Positions 28,951 through 36,853 of a DNA stretch of 64,000 nt are shown one piece after another (position 1 is the stretch's first letter; each line of letters opens with the position of its first letter). Under the pieces are notes generated by a model. It was not told the origin of the DNA. It saw only the letters and a program-made list of their open reading frames with translations, and did not search any database. The position numbers and the translations under genes are program-made. Source of the stretch: Streptomyces sp. NRRL B-1347 (GTDB lineage: Bacteria > Actinomycetota > Actinomycetes > Streptomycetales > Streptomycetaceae). The DNA lies in NCBI RefSeq assembly GCF_000720325.1, contig NZ_JOJM01000044.1, forward strand, positions 3,719 through 67,718, given 5' to 3'.

Positions 28951-30150
28951 CTAAGCCACCCCGGCCGGATCGTCGAGCACCGCCCGCACCACCGAGTGCG
29001 CCGCACCCAGCAGCGGCCCCTCCGAGCCGATGTGAGACACGGCGACGGAGCAGCCAGGACCCGCGGTGCGCCGCCCCAACTCTTCCGCCAGGCACGGCAG
29101 CAGCCACGGGGCGAGGCGGGACACGGCGCCACCGAGCACGATCGTCCGCGGATCGAGCAGGTTGGCGGCGCCGGTGAGCGCGATTCCCAGCGCGGTCCCG
29201 GCGTCGCGCAGCGCCCCGAGGACCCGCTCGTCGCCGGCCGCGGCGCGTTCGGTGAGCAGGCCGACGCGGTCAGGACCCGGCGGCAGCCCCGCGGCGCGCA
29301 GCACCGCTACCTCGCCCGCGTACTGCTCCAGACAGCCGCGGCCGCCGCATGCGCAGGCCGGCCCGTCGGGGTGTACCGGCACATGCCCCAGCTCGCCCGC
29401 GAAGCCCCGGCTGCCGCGCAGCAGCAAGCCGTCGACCACGAGGGCCGCGCCGATGCCGATCTCCGCCGAGACGTGCAGGAAGTCGTCCGGTGCGCCGTCA
29501 CCGAGCCACAGCTCTGCCAGGGCGCCGAAGTTGGCCTCGTTGTCGACGGTCAGCGGCAGTTCCGGCGCCAGGATCGCGCCGATGTCGGTGTGGTGCCAGT
29601 CGAGGTTGGGGGCGCGCACGACGGTGTGGCTGTCGCGGGCGACCAGGCCGGGCACCGCGACGGCCAGACCGGCAGGACGCAGGTCGTCCCGCTCGGCGTT
29701 CTGGGCGACCTCGCGGACCAGGGCGGCGAGATCAGCGAGCACGGGCTCCGGTGCGCGCCCCCGGTTGCTGACCCGTCGCGACGCACGCGCGCGTACGTCA
29801 CCGCGCAGGTCGACTGCGCACACAGCGAGATGGTCGACGCCTACCTCCGCGCCGATGCCGACGGGCCCGTGCGCACTGACGGCGAGTGCGGAACCGGGAC
29901 GGCCCACCCTGCCGGGCCGCTCGGGCCCCAACTCCTGAAGAAGACCCGAGTGGATCAGTTCATCCACGAGCGTGGACACGGCTGCGCGCGTCAGGCCGAT
30001 CCTGGAGGCCACGGAGGCGCGCGACAACGGCCCGTGCGCGGCGACCGTGTGCATGACGCGTGCGAGATTGCGGCGGCGCATGCCCTGCTGGGTGTCGGGC
30101 AGTCGGGCGCCCGACTGCCCGGCGCGCGTCGTGTGGGGCGGTGCGCTCAT
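28951..30150 (-). CDS. ROK-family transcriptional repressor (xylose repressor type)
   Basis: The 399-residue protein has an N-terminal winged helix (RASVASRIGLTRAAVSTLVD, residues about 45-65), then a sugar-kinase-like ROK domain. That domain has VDNEANFGALAEL, FAGELGHVPV and the zinc cluster CACGGRGCLE. ROK repressors with this layout regulate xylose or glucose use. Its ATG overlaps the stop of the xylulokinase gene (ATGA) and both run leftward. It therefore sits in the xyl operon and very likely regulates it, releasing DNA when xylose is present. Confidence 0.93.
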   Translation of the reverse strand: MSAPPHTTRAGQSGARLPDTQQGMRRRNLARVMHTVAAHGPLSRASVASRIGLTRAAVSTLVDELIHSGLLQELGPERPGRVGRPGSALAVSAHGPVGIGAEVGVDHLAVCAVDLRGDVRARASRRVSNRGRAPEPVLADLAALVREVAQNAERDDLRPAGLAVAVPGLVARDSHTVVRAPNLDWHHTDIGAILAPELPLTVDNEANFGALAELWLGDGAPDDFLHVSAEIGIGAALVVDGLLLRGSRGFAGELGHVPVHPDGPACACGGRGCLEQYAGEVAVLRAAGLPPGPDRVGLLTERAAAGDERVLGALRDAGTALGIALTGAANLLDPRTIVLGGAVSRLAPWLLPCLAEELGRRTAGPGCSVAVSHIGSEGPLLGAAHSVVRAVLDDPAGVA

Positions 30151-31598
30151 GCCCTGGCGTCCCCGTCCAGGAGGGGAGCCGCGTCGCGGAGCACGTCCGT
30201 GATCCTGGAGAGCGTCGACTCGTCCCGCTCCACGGCGTCGAGCGCCTTGCCGCTCGCGGTGCCCCAGCGGCGGGCGACCGCCGCAGGGTCCTCACCGGTC
30301 AGCAGGCCTGCCGCCTGCGCGGCGGCGCCGAGCGCGACGAGTTCACGTGCCTTGGGAATCTGGACGGGGCGTCCCGACAGGCGCCGTACGGTCTGCTGCC
30401 AGGCGGTGCCGCGCGCCCCTCCGCCAATGAGGAGCAGCGGCTGCGAACGGTCCGCGTCCGCGCCGAGGACGGCGTCCAGAGCGCCCAGGAGGGCGTGGAC
30501 GGCCCCGTCGTAGGCCGCCTGGAGGATCTGGCCGGGTGTCGTGTCGTGGCGCAGCCCGTGCAGCAGACCCGAGGCGTGCGGAAGGTCCGGGGTGCGCTCC
30601 CCGTCGAGGTACGGGAGCAGCGTGACGGACCCGCCGGGCCGCACCGCGTCGCGCTCCAGGCGCAGGAGCGCGGCCATACGGTCGACGGCCAGGGTGCAGT
30701 TGAGCGTGCAGGCGAGGGGCAGCCAGGCACCGCGCGCGTCGGCGAAGCCGGCGACCGTGCCCGTCGGATCCGTACTGCGGTGCTCCGAGACCGCGTACAC
30801 CGTGCCGGACGTGCCGAGGCTGAGCACGGGGGTGCCGGGGCGCAGTCCGAGCCCCAGGGCCGCCGCCGCGTTGTCGCCGGTCCCGGGTGCCACCAGAGTG
30901 CCTTTGGAGAAGGGCAGTTCATCGCCGCCGCGCACGGTGCCGACGACCTCCCCCGGGCGTGCCACGCGCGGCAGCGCCGCGGGGTCGAGGCCCACCAAGC
31001 CGAGGATCTCCTCGTCGTACGACTCGGTCGCCGACGCCCACCAGCCCGTGCCGGAGACGTCGCCCCGGTCCGTGGTGCCGGATCCGGTGAGGCGCTGTGT
31101 GAGGTAGTCGTGAGGGAGGCGCACGGCGGCGGTCGCGCGGGCCGACGCGGGCTCGTGCTCGGCGAGCCAGGCCCACTTGGTGACGGTGAAGGACGGCCCG
31201 GGCACGCTGCCGACGCGGTCGGCCCACGCCTTGGCACCGCCCGTCTCCGCGACGAGCCGCCGGGCCTGGGGCGCGGAGCGCACATCGTTCCACAGCAACG
31301 CGGGGCGCACGGGCCGGCCGCGCTCGTCCAGCGTGACGAGGCCGTGCTGCTGTCCGGCAACCGACACGGCGGCGGCCTCGCGCGCGTGGGTGCCGCACTG
31401 GCGCAGCGCCTCACCCAGGGCGCTCCACCACTGCTCCGGATCGCTCTCCCGCAGCGCCCCGGAGGTGACGGTGTGCGGTGCCTGGCCACTGGCGACGACC
31501 TGCCCTGTGGCCGCGTCGACGACCAGGACCTTGGTGGACTGCGTGGAGCTGTCCACTCCGACGACGAGGGGACCCTCGGCTGCTGGCGCTGACGACAT
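30147..31598 (-). CDS. xylB: Xylulokinase
   Basis: The enzyme phosphorylates D-xylulose to xylulose 5-phosphate with ATP, the second step of xylose use. The 483-residue protein is a FGGY kinase. The N-terminal phosphate-binding motif is VGVDSSTQSTKVLVVD, a QQHG follows near residue 79, GTGDNAAAALGLGL lies mid-protein and GGGARGTAWQQTVRRL in the C-terminal ATP lobe. The start at ATG 31598 has GGAG with good spacing; upstream codons in the same frame lack one. It is divergent from the xylose isomerase gene across a 225-nt control region and coupled to the ROK repressor. Confidence 0.95.
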   Translation of the reverse strand: MSSAPAAEGPLVVGVDSSTQSTKVLVVDAATGQVVASGQAPHTVTSGALRESDPEQWWSALGEALRQCGTHAREAAAVSVAGQQHGLVTLDERGRPVRPALLWNDVRSAPQARRLVAETGGAKAWADRVGSVPGPSFTVTKWAWLAEHEPASARATAAVRLPHDYLTQRLTGSGTTDRGDVSGTGWWASATESYDEEILGLVGLDPAALPRVARPGEVVGTVRGGDELPFSKGTLVAPGTGDNAAAALGLGLRPGTPVLSLGTSGTVYAVSEHRSTDPTGTVAGFADARGAWLPLACTLNCTLAVDRMAALLRLERDAVRPGGSVTLLPYLDGERTPDLPHASGLLHGLRHDTTPGQILQAAYDGAVHALLGALDAVLGADADRSQPLLLIGGGARGTAWQQTVRRLSGRPVQIPKARELVALGAAAQAAGLLTGEDPAAVARRWGTASGKALDAVERDESTLSRITDVLRDAAPLLDGDARA

Positions 31599-31823
31599 CG
31601 GCGTCTCCGTTCCCGCTGCTTCGCGCTTCTCGGGAGTGCCGGGGCCCGCCCGGCACTCGGCCCGTCTCACGGGGGTGTGCCCACCCCTGAGCGTGCTTCC
31701 CACTCCGGGGCGTGACCGCTCAGAGATACCCGATGTGAGCCTCGGGCTTCTCAGCGGCGCGTGAGGATACTAATTTGTTAATCGGCATGACGAAATAGTC
31801 CAGGAGCCGTCAAGGAGCCGCAC
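31599..31823. promoter_or_regulatory. Divergent xylB/xylA control region
   Basis: This intergenic region separates the two divergent xylose genes. Its only AT-rich block, ACTAATTTGTTAAT at 31769-31782, about 40 nt before the xylose isomerase start, resembles ROK-type operators. It is the best candidate site for the neighbouring repressor, by inference. Confidence 0.5.
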
Positions 31824-32990
31824 ATGAGCTACCAGCCCACCCCGGAGGACAAGTTCAGCTTCGGCCTGTGGACCGTCGGCTGGCAGGGCCGGGACCCCTT
31901 CGGCGACGCGACCAGGGCGCCGCTGGACCCGGCCGAAGCGGTACGCCGCCTCGCGGAACTCGGTGCCTACGGAGTGACGTTCCACGACGACGACCTCATC
32001 CCGTTCGGCTCTTCCGACGCCGACCGCGCCACCCACGTGAAGCGTTTCCGCACGGCCTTGGACGCCACCGGACTCGTCGTCCCGATGGCGACCACGAACC
32101 TGTTCACCCACCCCGTCTTCAAGGACGGCGCGTTCACGGCCAACGACCGGGACGTCCGCAGGTACGCGCTCCGCAAGACGATCCGGAACATCGACCTCGC
32201 CGTCGAACTCGGCGCGCACACCTACGTGGCCTGGGGCGGGAGGGAAGGCGCCGAGTCCGGCGCGGCCAAGGACGTGCGCGACGCGCTTGACCGGATGAAG
32301 GAGGCCTTCGACCTGCTTGGCGCCTATGTGACCGAGCAGGGGTACGACCTGCGCTTCGCGATCGAGCCCAAGCCGAACGAGCCGCGTGGCGACATCCTGC
32401 TGCCCACCGTCGGACACGCCCTCGCGTTCATCGAGCGCTTGGAGAGGCCCGAGCTCTACGGCGTGAACCCCGAAGTGGGCCACGAGCAGATGGCCGGCCT
32501 GAACTTCCCGCACGGCATCGCCCAGGCCCTGTGGGCAGACAAGCTCTTCCACATCGACCTGAACGGCCAGAGCGGCATCAAGTACGACCAGGACCTGCGG
32601 TTCGGCGCGGGAGACCTGCGCAGCGCCTTCTGGCTGGTCGACCTCCTGGAGAGGGGCGGTTACGACGGGCCACGCCACTTCGACTTCAAGCCGCCCCGCA
32701 CCGAGGACTTCGAGGGCGTGTGGGCGTCCGCCGCGGGCTGCATGCGCAACTACCTGATCCTGCGCGAGCGTACGGCGGCCTTCCGCGCGGCCCCAGAAGC
32801 GCACGAGGCGCTGCGTGCCGCGCGTCTGCACGAACTGGCGCGGCCCACGGCTGAAGACGGCCTCGCGGGGCTGCTCGCCGACCGCGGCGCCTACGAGGAG
32901 TTCGACGTGGCGGCGGCCGCCGAGCGCGGCATGGCCTTCGAACGGCTCGACCAGCTGGCCATGGACCACCTCCTGGGAGTACGAGGCTGA
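31824..32990 (+). CDS. xylA: Xylose isomerase
   Basis: The metal-dependent enzyme converts D-xylose to D-xylulose. At 388 residues it has the length of the actinobacterial (class I) enzymes. The opening [17 protein letters not shown] is typical. Active-site segments are [12 protein letters not shown] (catalytic His and Asp), [20 protein letters not shown] (metal Glu), [14 protein letters not shown] (metal Glu and His), HIDLNGQ and HFDFKPPR (metal Asp). The start ATG has GGAG 7 nt upstream. It is divergently transcribed from xylulokinase and under the likely control of the ROK repressor. Confidence 0.98.
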   Translation: MSYQPTPEDKFSFGLWTVGWQGRDPFGDATRAPLDPAEAVRRLAELGAYGVTFHDDDLIPFGSSDADRATHVKRFRTALDATGLVVPMATTNLFTHPVFKDGAFTANDRDVRRYALRKTIRNIDLAVELGAHTYVAWGGREGAESGAAKDVRDALDRMKEAFDLLGAYVTEQGYDLRFAIEPKPNEPRGDILLPTVGHALAFIERLERPELYGVNPEVGHEQMAGLNFPHGIAQALWADKLFHIDLNGQSGIKYDQDLRFGAGDLRSAFWLVDLLERGGYDGPRHFDFKPPRTEDFEGVWASAAGCMRNYLILRERTAAFRAAPEAHEALRAARLHELARPTAEDGLAGLLADRGAYEEFDVAAAAERGMAFERLDQLAMDHLLGVRG

Positions 32991-33115
32991 CGGCCGGGCC
33001 CGCGGGCTGACGGCCGGTCCCAGGAGAGAGCGGGCCGCGTGTGCCGGAACTGTCCGTTCCGTAGCCCGTGTGTGTATCAACTCTCCCGCAAGGGTCGCGT
33101 GATGACCGCTTCGAG

Positions 33116-33631
33116 ATGACTCTTGGCGGTATGGCCACACCACCTGTACCGCCGCAGCCCCCTCGTTCGCCCGGTGATGTCCCCCCTGGGGGTGGTGGCT
33201 ACGGCCCGCCCCCAGGGGGTAGTGGTTACGGGCCTCCGCCAGGAGGAGGCGACTTCGACACTCCTCCTGGCGGATACGGCCCACCTCCAGGAGACGGGTG
33301 GCAGCCGCCGCCCGAGGGAAGGCCGCCCGGGCGGCGCAACGGCCTGTTCATCCTGCTCGCCGCGCTCGTGGCTGTCGGGGTGATCGTCGCCGTGGCCCTC
33401 GTCGCCTCCGGAAGCGAGGACTCCCCGGACGACAAGCGGCCTTCGGAGAGCTCCAAGAGCAGTGAGCCCAGCCCCAAGCCCTCCTTGAGCATCCCGACAC
33501 GGATCCCCACGCGACTGCCGAGCGACTTCCCCAGCGGGCTTCCCACCGAGCTGCCGAGCGATTTCCCGACGCTGCCCACGAGGCTGCCGAGCGACCTCGA
33601 GTCGCTCCTGCCGACGCCCGCGGGCAACTAG
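33116..33631 (+). CDS. Proline/glycine-rich protein with one membrane segment
   Basis: The frame encodes about 171 residues: a cytoplasmic-type N-terminus made of GGxGYGPPPGG repeats (about 20-75), a basic stop (GRRNG), one hydrophobic helix (LFILLAALVAVGVIVAVALV, about 80-100), then a Ser/Pro-rich outer part. The outer part ends in repeats of the form LPSDFP and LPTELPSDFPTLP. The layout is common among Streptomyces membrane proteins of unknown function. The start is not fixed by an RBS: ATG 33116 and ATG 33131 are both possible, and a GTG-led extension exists. No enzymatic motif is seen. Confidence 0.7.
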   Translation: MTLGGMATPPVPPQPPRSPGDVPPGGGGYGPPPGGSGYGPPPGGGDFDTPPGGYGPPPGDGWQPPPEGRPPGRRNGLFILLAALVAVGVIVAVALVASGSEDSPDDKRPSESSKSSEPSPKPSLSIPTRIPTRLPSDFPSGLPTELPSDFPTLPTRLPSDLESLLPTPAGN

Positions 33632-33663
33632 GTGCCGTGATTCCCGCCTGAAGCCCTTCGTGG

Positions 33664-35022
33664 CTACAGCGCCCGGGGAAGCCTCACGTACGTCACGGAG
33701 GTCTCCACGCCGCTGTCGACGAGGCGGCCGTCCTTGTCGAACGCTTCGGGGCCGTCCGTCATCCCGAAGTCGTTGTCATTGATGAGCGCCAGCGTGCGAC
33801 GGTCGACCCGGGCCACGCCTTCGATCTTGCCGGGTACCCCCTTGACGGCGCCGAGGTTCACGATCAGGCGCTTGCGCAGCACCGGCACACCCGAGGCCTG
33901 GGGGTCGTCGAGCTGCTCCAGGGAGGGACGCGTGGCGGCGTTGTCCCACCGCTTGCCGAGGATGTTCGCGCGCCGGTCCAGGCGGACGAGCTGAAGCCGG
34001 GCCGCCTTGTCGGTGCGCTCCTCCACGAGCAGGCGATCGCCGCCGACGGCGACGACGGAGGAGATTTTCAGCTCGGAGGTGTCGTCCTCCCCGGGGTCGA
34101 CGACACCCACCGGGTCGAAGCGGTACGCGTACTCGGCCGTGACCGCCTGCTTGCCCGGTGCGAAGCGCAGCAGCCGGACCGTGCGCGAACCCTCTCCCGC
34201 GCCCTGGTCCGGCAGCGACAGCGGGCTCTGCACCGCCATCACCAGATCGCCGCCCGGCAGTTGCGCGAGCCCTTCGAAGCCGCGGTTGACCTTCCGGTGC
34301 AGGAGCACTCCCGGCAGCGCCTCGACGACCGGGTAGTCCGCGCCGCGCAGCTTCAGCCCCTTGGGGACGTAGCGCTTGATGACCTTCCCGCGCGCGGAGA
34401 CGTGCACCAGTGACGGGCCGTACTCGTCGACCAGCCAGAAGGTGCCGTCCGCGGCACGGATGATGCCTTCGGTGTCCAGACCGTTCGGGTCGTACGAGAG
34501 GGGCTTGGAGGCGTCGTAGGAGTACGGGGCCTCGTCGCGACCCTCTTGGTTGGGCAGTCCGGTGACCGGCTTCCCGGAGCGCGTGGTGATCGGCAGGGCG
34601 TCGATGACCTTCACGGAGCGGCCGGACACGCGGATCTTCACGATCGCCGGGTCGAAGCCGGGCACGGGGAACGTCCGGCGCTTCTTGCCGTCGACCTTGA
34701 TCTGCCCGTTCGGTCCCCGGTCGGTGACCGTCCAGAACTCGCCCTTGCGGCCCGCCGGGTAGATGTCGCTGCCAATGCCGCCGAGGTCGACACCGCGGTC
34801 GTTGCGCACGGTGCCCGGCAGCAGACCGTTGCTGAACTTGCCCAGCGGGATGTCGCTAAGGGTGGCCTTGGCAGTGACGCGGGCGGTACCTCCCGGCTGC
34901 CCGGAGTCGGCGGGGGCGCCGACGGCGGTGCCGGTCACCGCGAGAGCGGTGAGTACGGCGAGCGGCACGCCGGCAGCGGTGGATCGGCGGACACGGCGCT
35001 GACCGGCGACGGGCGCGGACAT
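33664..35022 (-). CDS. Secreted esterase-like phytase-domain protein
   Basis: The 452-residue protein begins with a signal peptide (RRVRRS, then a hydrophobic stretch to ALAVTGTAVGAPA). The rest matches the phytase-like esterase family (PF13449-like) by its recurring beta-propeller phrases: SDIYPAGRKGEFWTVTDRG, NGLDTEGIIRAADGTFWLVD, FEGLAQLPGGDLVMAVQSPL, KIEGVARVDRRTLALINDND. Members are secreted and may act on phosphate esters, but few are characterised. The start at ATG 35022 has AGGAGG 6 nt upstream. It converges with the proline-rich protein gene at 33631. Confidence 0.85.
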   Translation of the reverse strand: MSAPVAGQRRVRRSTAAGVPLAVLTALAVTGTAVGAPADSGQPGGTARVTAKATLSDIPLGKFSNGLLPGTVRNDRGVDLGGIGSDIYPAGRKGEFWTVTDRGPNGQIKVDGKKRRTFPVPGFDPAIVKIRVSGRSVKVIDALPITTRSGKPVTGLPNQEGRDEAPYSYDASKPLSYDPNGLDTEGIIRAADGTFWLVDEYGPSLVHVSARGKVIKRYVPKGLKLRGADYPVVEALPGVLLHRKVNRGFEGLAQLPGGDLVMAVQSPLSLPDQGAGEGSRTVRLLRFAPGKQAVTAEYAYRFDPVGVVDPGEDDTSELKISSVVAVGGDRLLVEERTDKAARLQLVRLDRRANILGKRWDNAATRPSLEQLDDPQASGVPVLRKRLIVNLGAVKGVPGKIEGVARVDRRTLALINDNDFGMTDGPEAFDKDGRLVDSGVETSVTYVRLPRAL

Positions 35023-35207
35023 CGGAGCCTCCTGGGGCACGAGATCGGTGACGGCGCCACTTTTCGCCGCCCTCACGAACGCCAGGTGTCGTGGGAGTGA
35101 ACCGACAGGAGTCCTGCGGATGAATCACGTGTCGTTCGTGAAGATCGCGTTCCCGTGCCGGTCGCCGTGCCGTGAGCGCGGTACCGAGCCCGTCGCCCGC
35201 AGCGCGC

Positions 35208-35244
35208 CGACGGCGCCTCCCGCGAGGGGCAGGAGGCGCCGTCG
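35208..35244. terminator. Strong hairpin in a gene-free gap
   Basis: A perfect 13-bp stem (35208-35220 with 35232-35244, loop 11 nt) lies in the 35023-35485 gap, where no convincing gene is seen. It may terminate leftward transcription from the SWIM/SNF2 operon (stop at 35486) or be a leader attenuator for the secreted protein gene. Confidence 0.55.
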
Positions 35245-35485
35245 GTCATCACCAGCCGATCAGCAGCGGTGGGGGCACCTACCTCGTCATCCCCCTTTCG
35301 GCCAGCTCCGCACAACTGCATCGGCGCGCTCAACGGTCCTCGATGCCATGACCTTGCTCAATCGCTGACCGGGGCGAGTGCGCGTGCCGGTGTTCCCGGC
35401 GCACAGGGCGCGCGTGTGGATACGCCGGTGTCGCCGTACACGTTTCAGCCATGCGGAGCCAGTGCGGTCGCGTGACCCGGTGCGG

Positions 35486-36853
35486 TCACTCGCCGCCCGT
35501 CACGACTGCCAGGGCCGTCGCCGGATCGTGGGCCGCCGGTCCCGCGGGCGTCCAGCTACCGTGCTCCTTGCGGTACGGCCACCAGCGGCCGTCGTGCCCC
35601 TGGCGGAGCTGGGCGTCGGCACCGACGACCGTCCAGCGGTTGGCGGCGGCGCGCAGCGTCGGCCGCTCGTCCTCGTCCCACGCCGCGTCGAGCGCGGCAC
35701 GCGCGCGTGCCAGGGCCTCGCCTTCCGGAATCCACTCCTCCTCCAGTACGGCGAGCGCACCCCGTCCACCGAACTCCCACGCTCGTACGGCACGCGCGAG
35801 CCCGTCCCTGTCCCTGCCCGAGCCTTCCGCCAGCCGGGCGCCGATCGCCGTGGGCGCGGCCGTCGCAAGGCGCACGGCGTCCTCGGCGAGTGCCAACTCG
35901 GCTTCGACGGGCAGCCCTTCGTGGCCGGGGGAGAGGGCCTCGGCGAGCAGTCGGTGCGCCTCGGCCGCCGTGCGGGCCGCGAGGAACGCGAGCGCCGGCA
36001 CGTCGACGCCGGGCGCGGGATCCGTCTCCGTGTCCAGGGACGGCGGCAGGCCCGGTTCTGAGGGCAGCGGAGGCAGCTCGGGCAGCGGAGGCAGGATCAC
36101 CCCGTCCGCGTACGCCTGGGCGGCGTCCACGCCCTCCTGAGCGGTGTCGGCGGCCACCGCCTGAGGGGCGGCTTCGACATCCTGGCCCGCGACACTGCGC
36201 ACTTGCAGTTCGTCGAGGAGCTCACGCTCGCCGCGGCCCCGCATCAGGAGCAGGACGAAGGGATCCTGGTCGAGCAGCCGCGCCACCTGGTAGCAGAGCG
36301 CGGCCGTGTGCCCGCAGTGGTCCCACGCCTCGCAGTCGCACTCCGGCTCCAGATCGCCGATGCCCGGCAGGAGTTCGACGCCCGCCGCCGCCGCGTCCTC
36401 CACCAGGTGGGGAGGCATGTCCCGGTCGAGCAGCGCGGCGATGTGCCCGGCCCGCTCGACGGTCATGCCCAGGAAGTGGTCCCACTCCTGCGGACTCAGC
36501 CGCTGGAGCAGCACGTCCGAGCGGTGCGGCGTGCCGTCCTTGTCCTGGACGAGCGCCGTGATGCGTCCGGGGCGTACGGAGACCGCGCCCACGGCTCCCG
36601 CGCGCGCCAGTCTGCGGCCGGTCTTGAGCTGCGCGGTGTCCAGGGCCGTGTCCTCCAGGGCCTGCATCCAGGCGCGCCCCCACCAGGTCTCCGCGAAGCC
36701 CCGCCCGTGCGCGGGCGGCAGGGCGGCGAAGGTCCGCTCGCTGTCGCCCGTCGTCGGCTCGCCGTCGTACGCCGTCAAATGGTCACTCCCGTCGGTGTCG
36801 CTCATGCCGTCCTCGTGCGCCCCTGGGCGGGCCTCGTCGTACGCGTCGCTCAT
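35486..36853 (-). CDS. SWIM zinc-finger protein
   Basis: The 455-residue protein carries a SWIM motif, CDCEAWDHCGH (pattern CxC...CxH), near residues 155-165, preceded by FAETWWGRAWMQALED, the standard opening of this actinobacterial family. The second half is Pro- and Ala-rich with no known fold. SWIM fingers bind DNA or protein. In many Streptomyces the gene is coupled to the SNF2 helicase, as here: its ATG overlaps the helicase stop (ATGA). A joint role on DNA is likely, but its nature is unknown. Confidence 0.9.
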   Translation of the reverse strand: MSDAYDEARPGAHEDGMSDTDGSDHLTAYDGEPTTGDSERTFAALPPAHGRGFAETWWGRAWMQALEDTALDTAQLKTGRRLARAGAVGAVSVRPGRITALVQDKDGTPHRSDVLLQRLSPQEWDHFLGMTVERAGHIAALLDRDMPPHLVEDAAAAGVELLPGIGDLEPECDCEAWDHCGHTAALCYQVARLLDQDPFVLLLMRGRGERELLDELQVRSVAGQDVEAAPQAVAADTAQEGVDAAQAYADGVILPPLPELPPLPSEPGLPPSLDTETDPAPGVDVPALAFLAARTAAEAHRLLAEALSPGHEGLPVEAELALAEDAVRLATAAPTAIGARLAEGSGRDRDGLARAVRAWEFGGRGALAVLEEEWIPEGEALARARAALDAAWDEDERPTLRAAANRWTVVGADAQLRQGHDGRWWPYRKEHGSWTPAGPAAHDPATALAVVTGGE

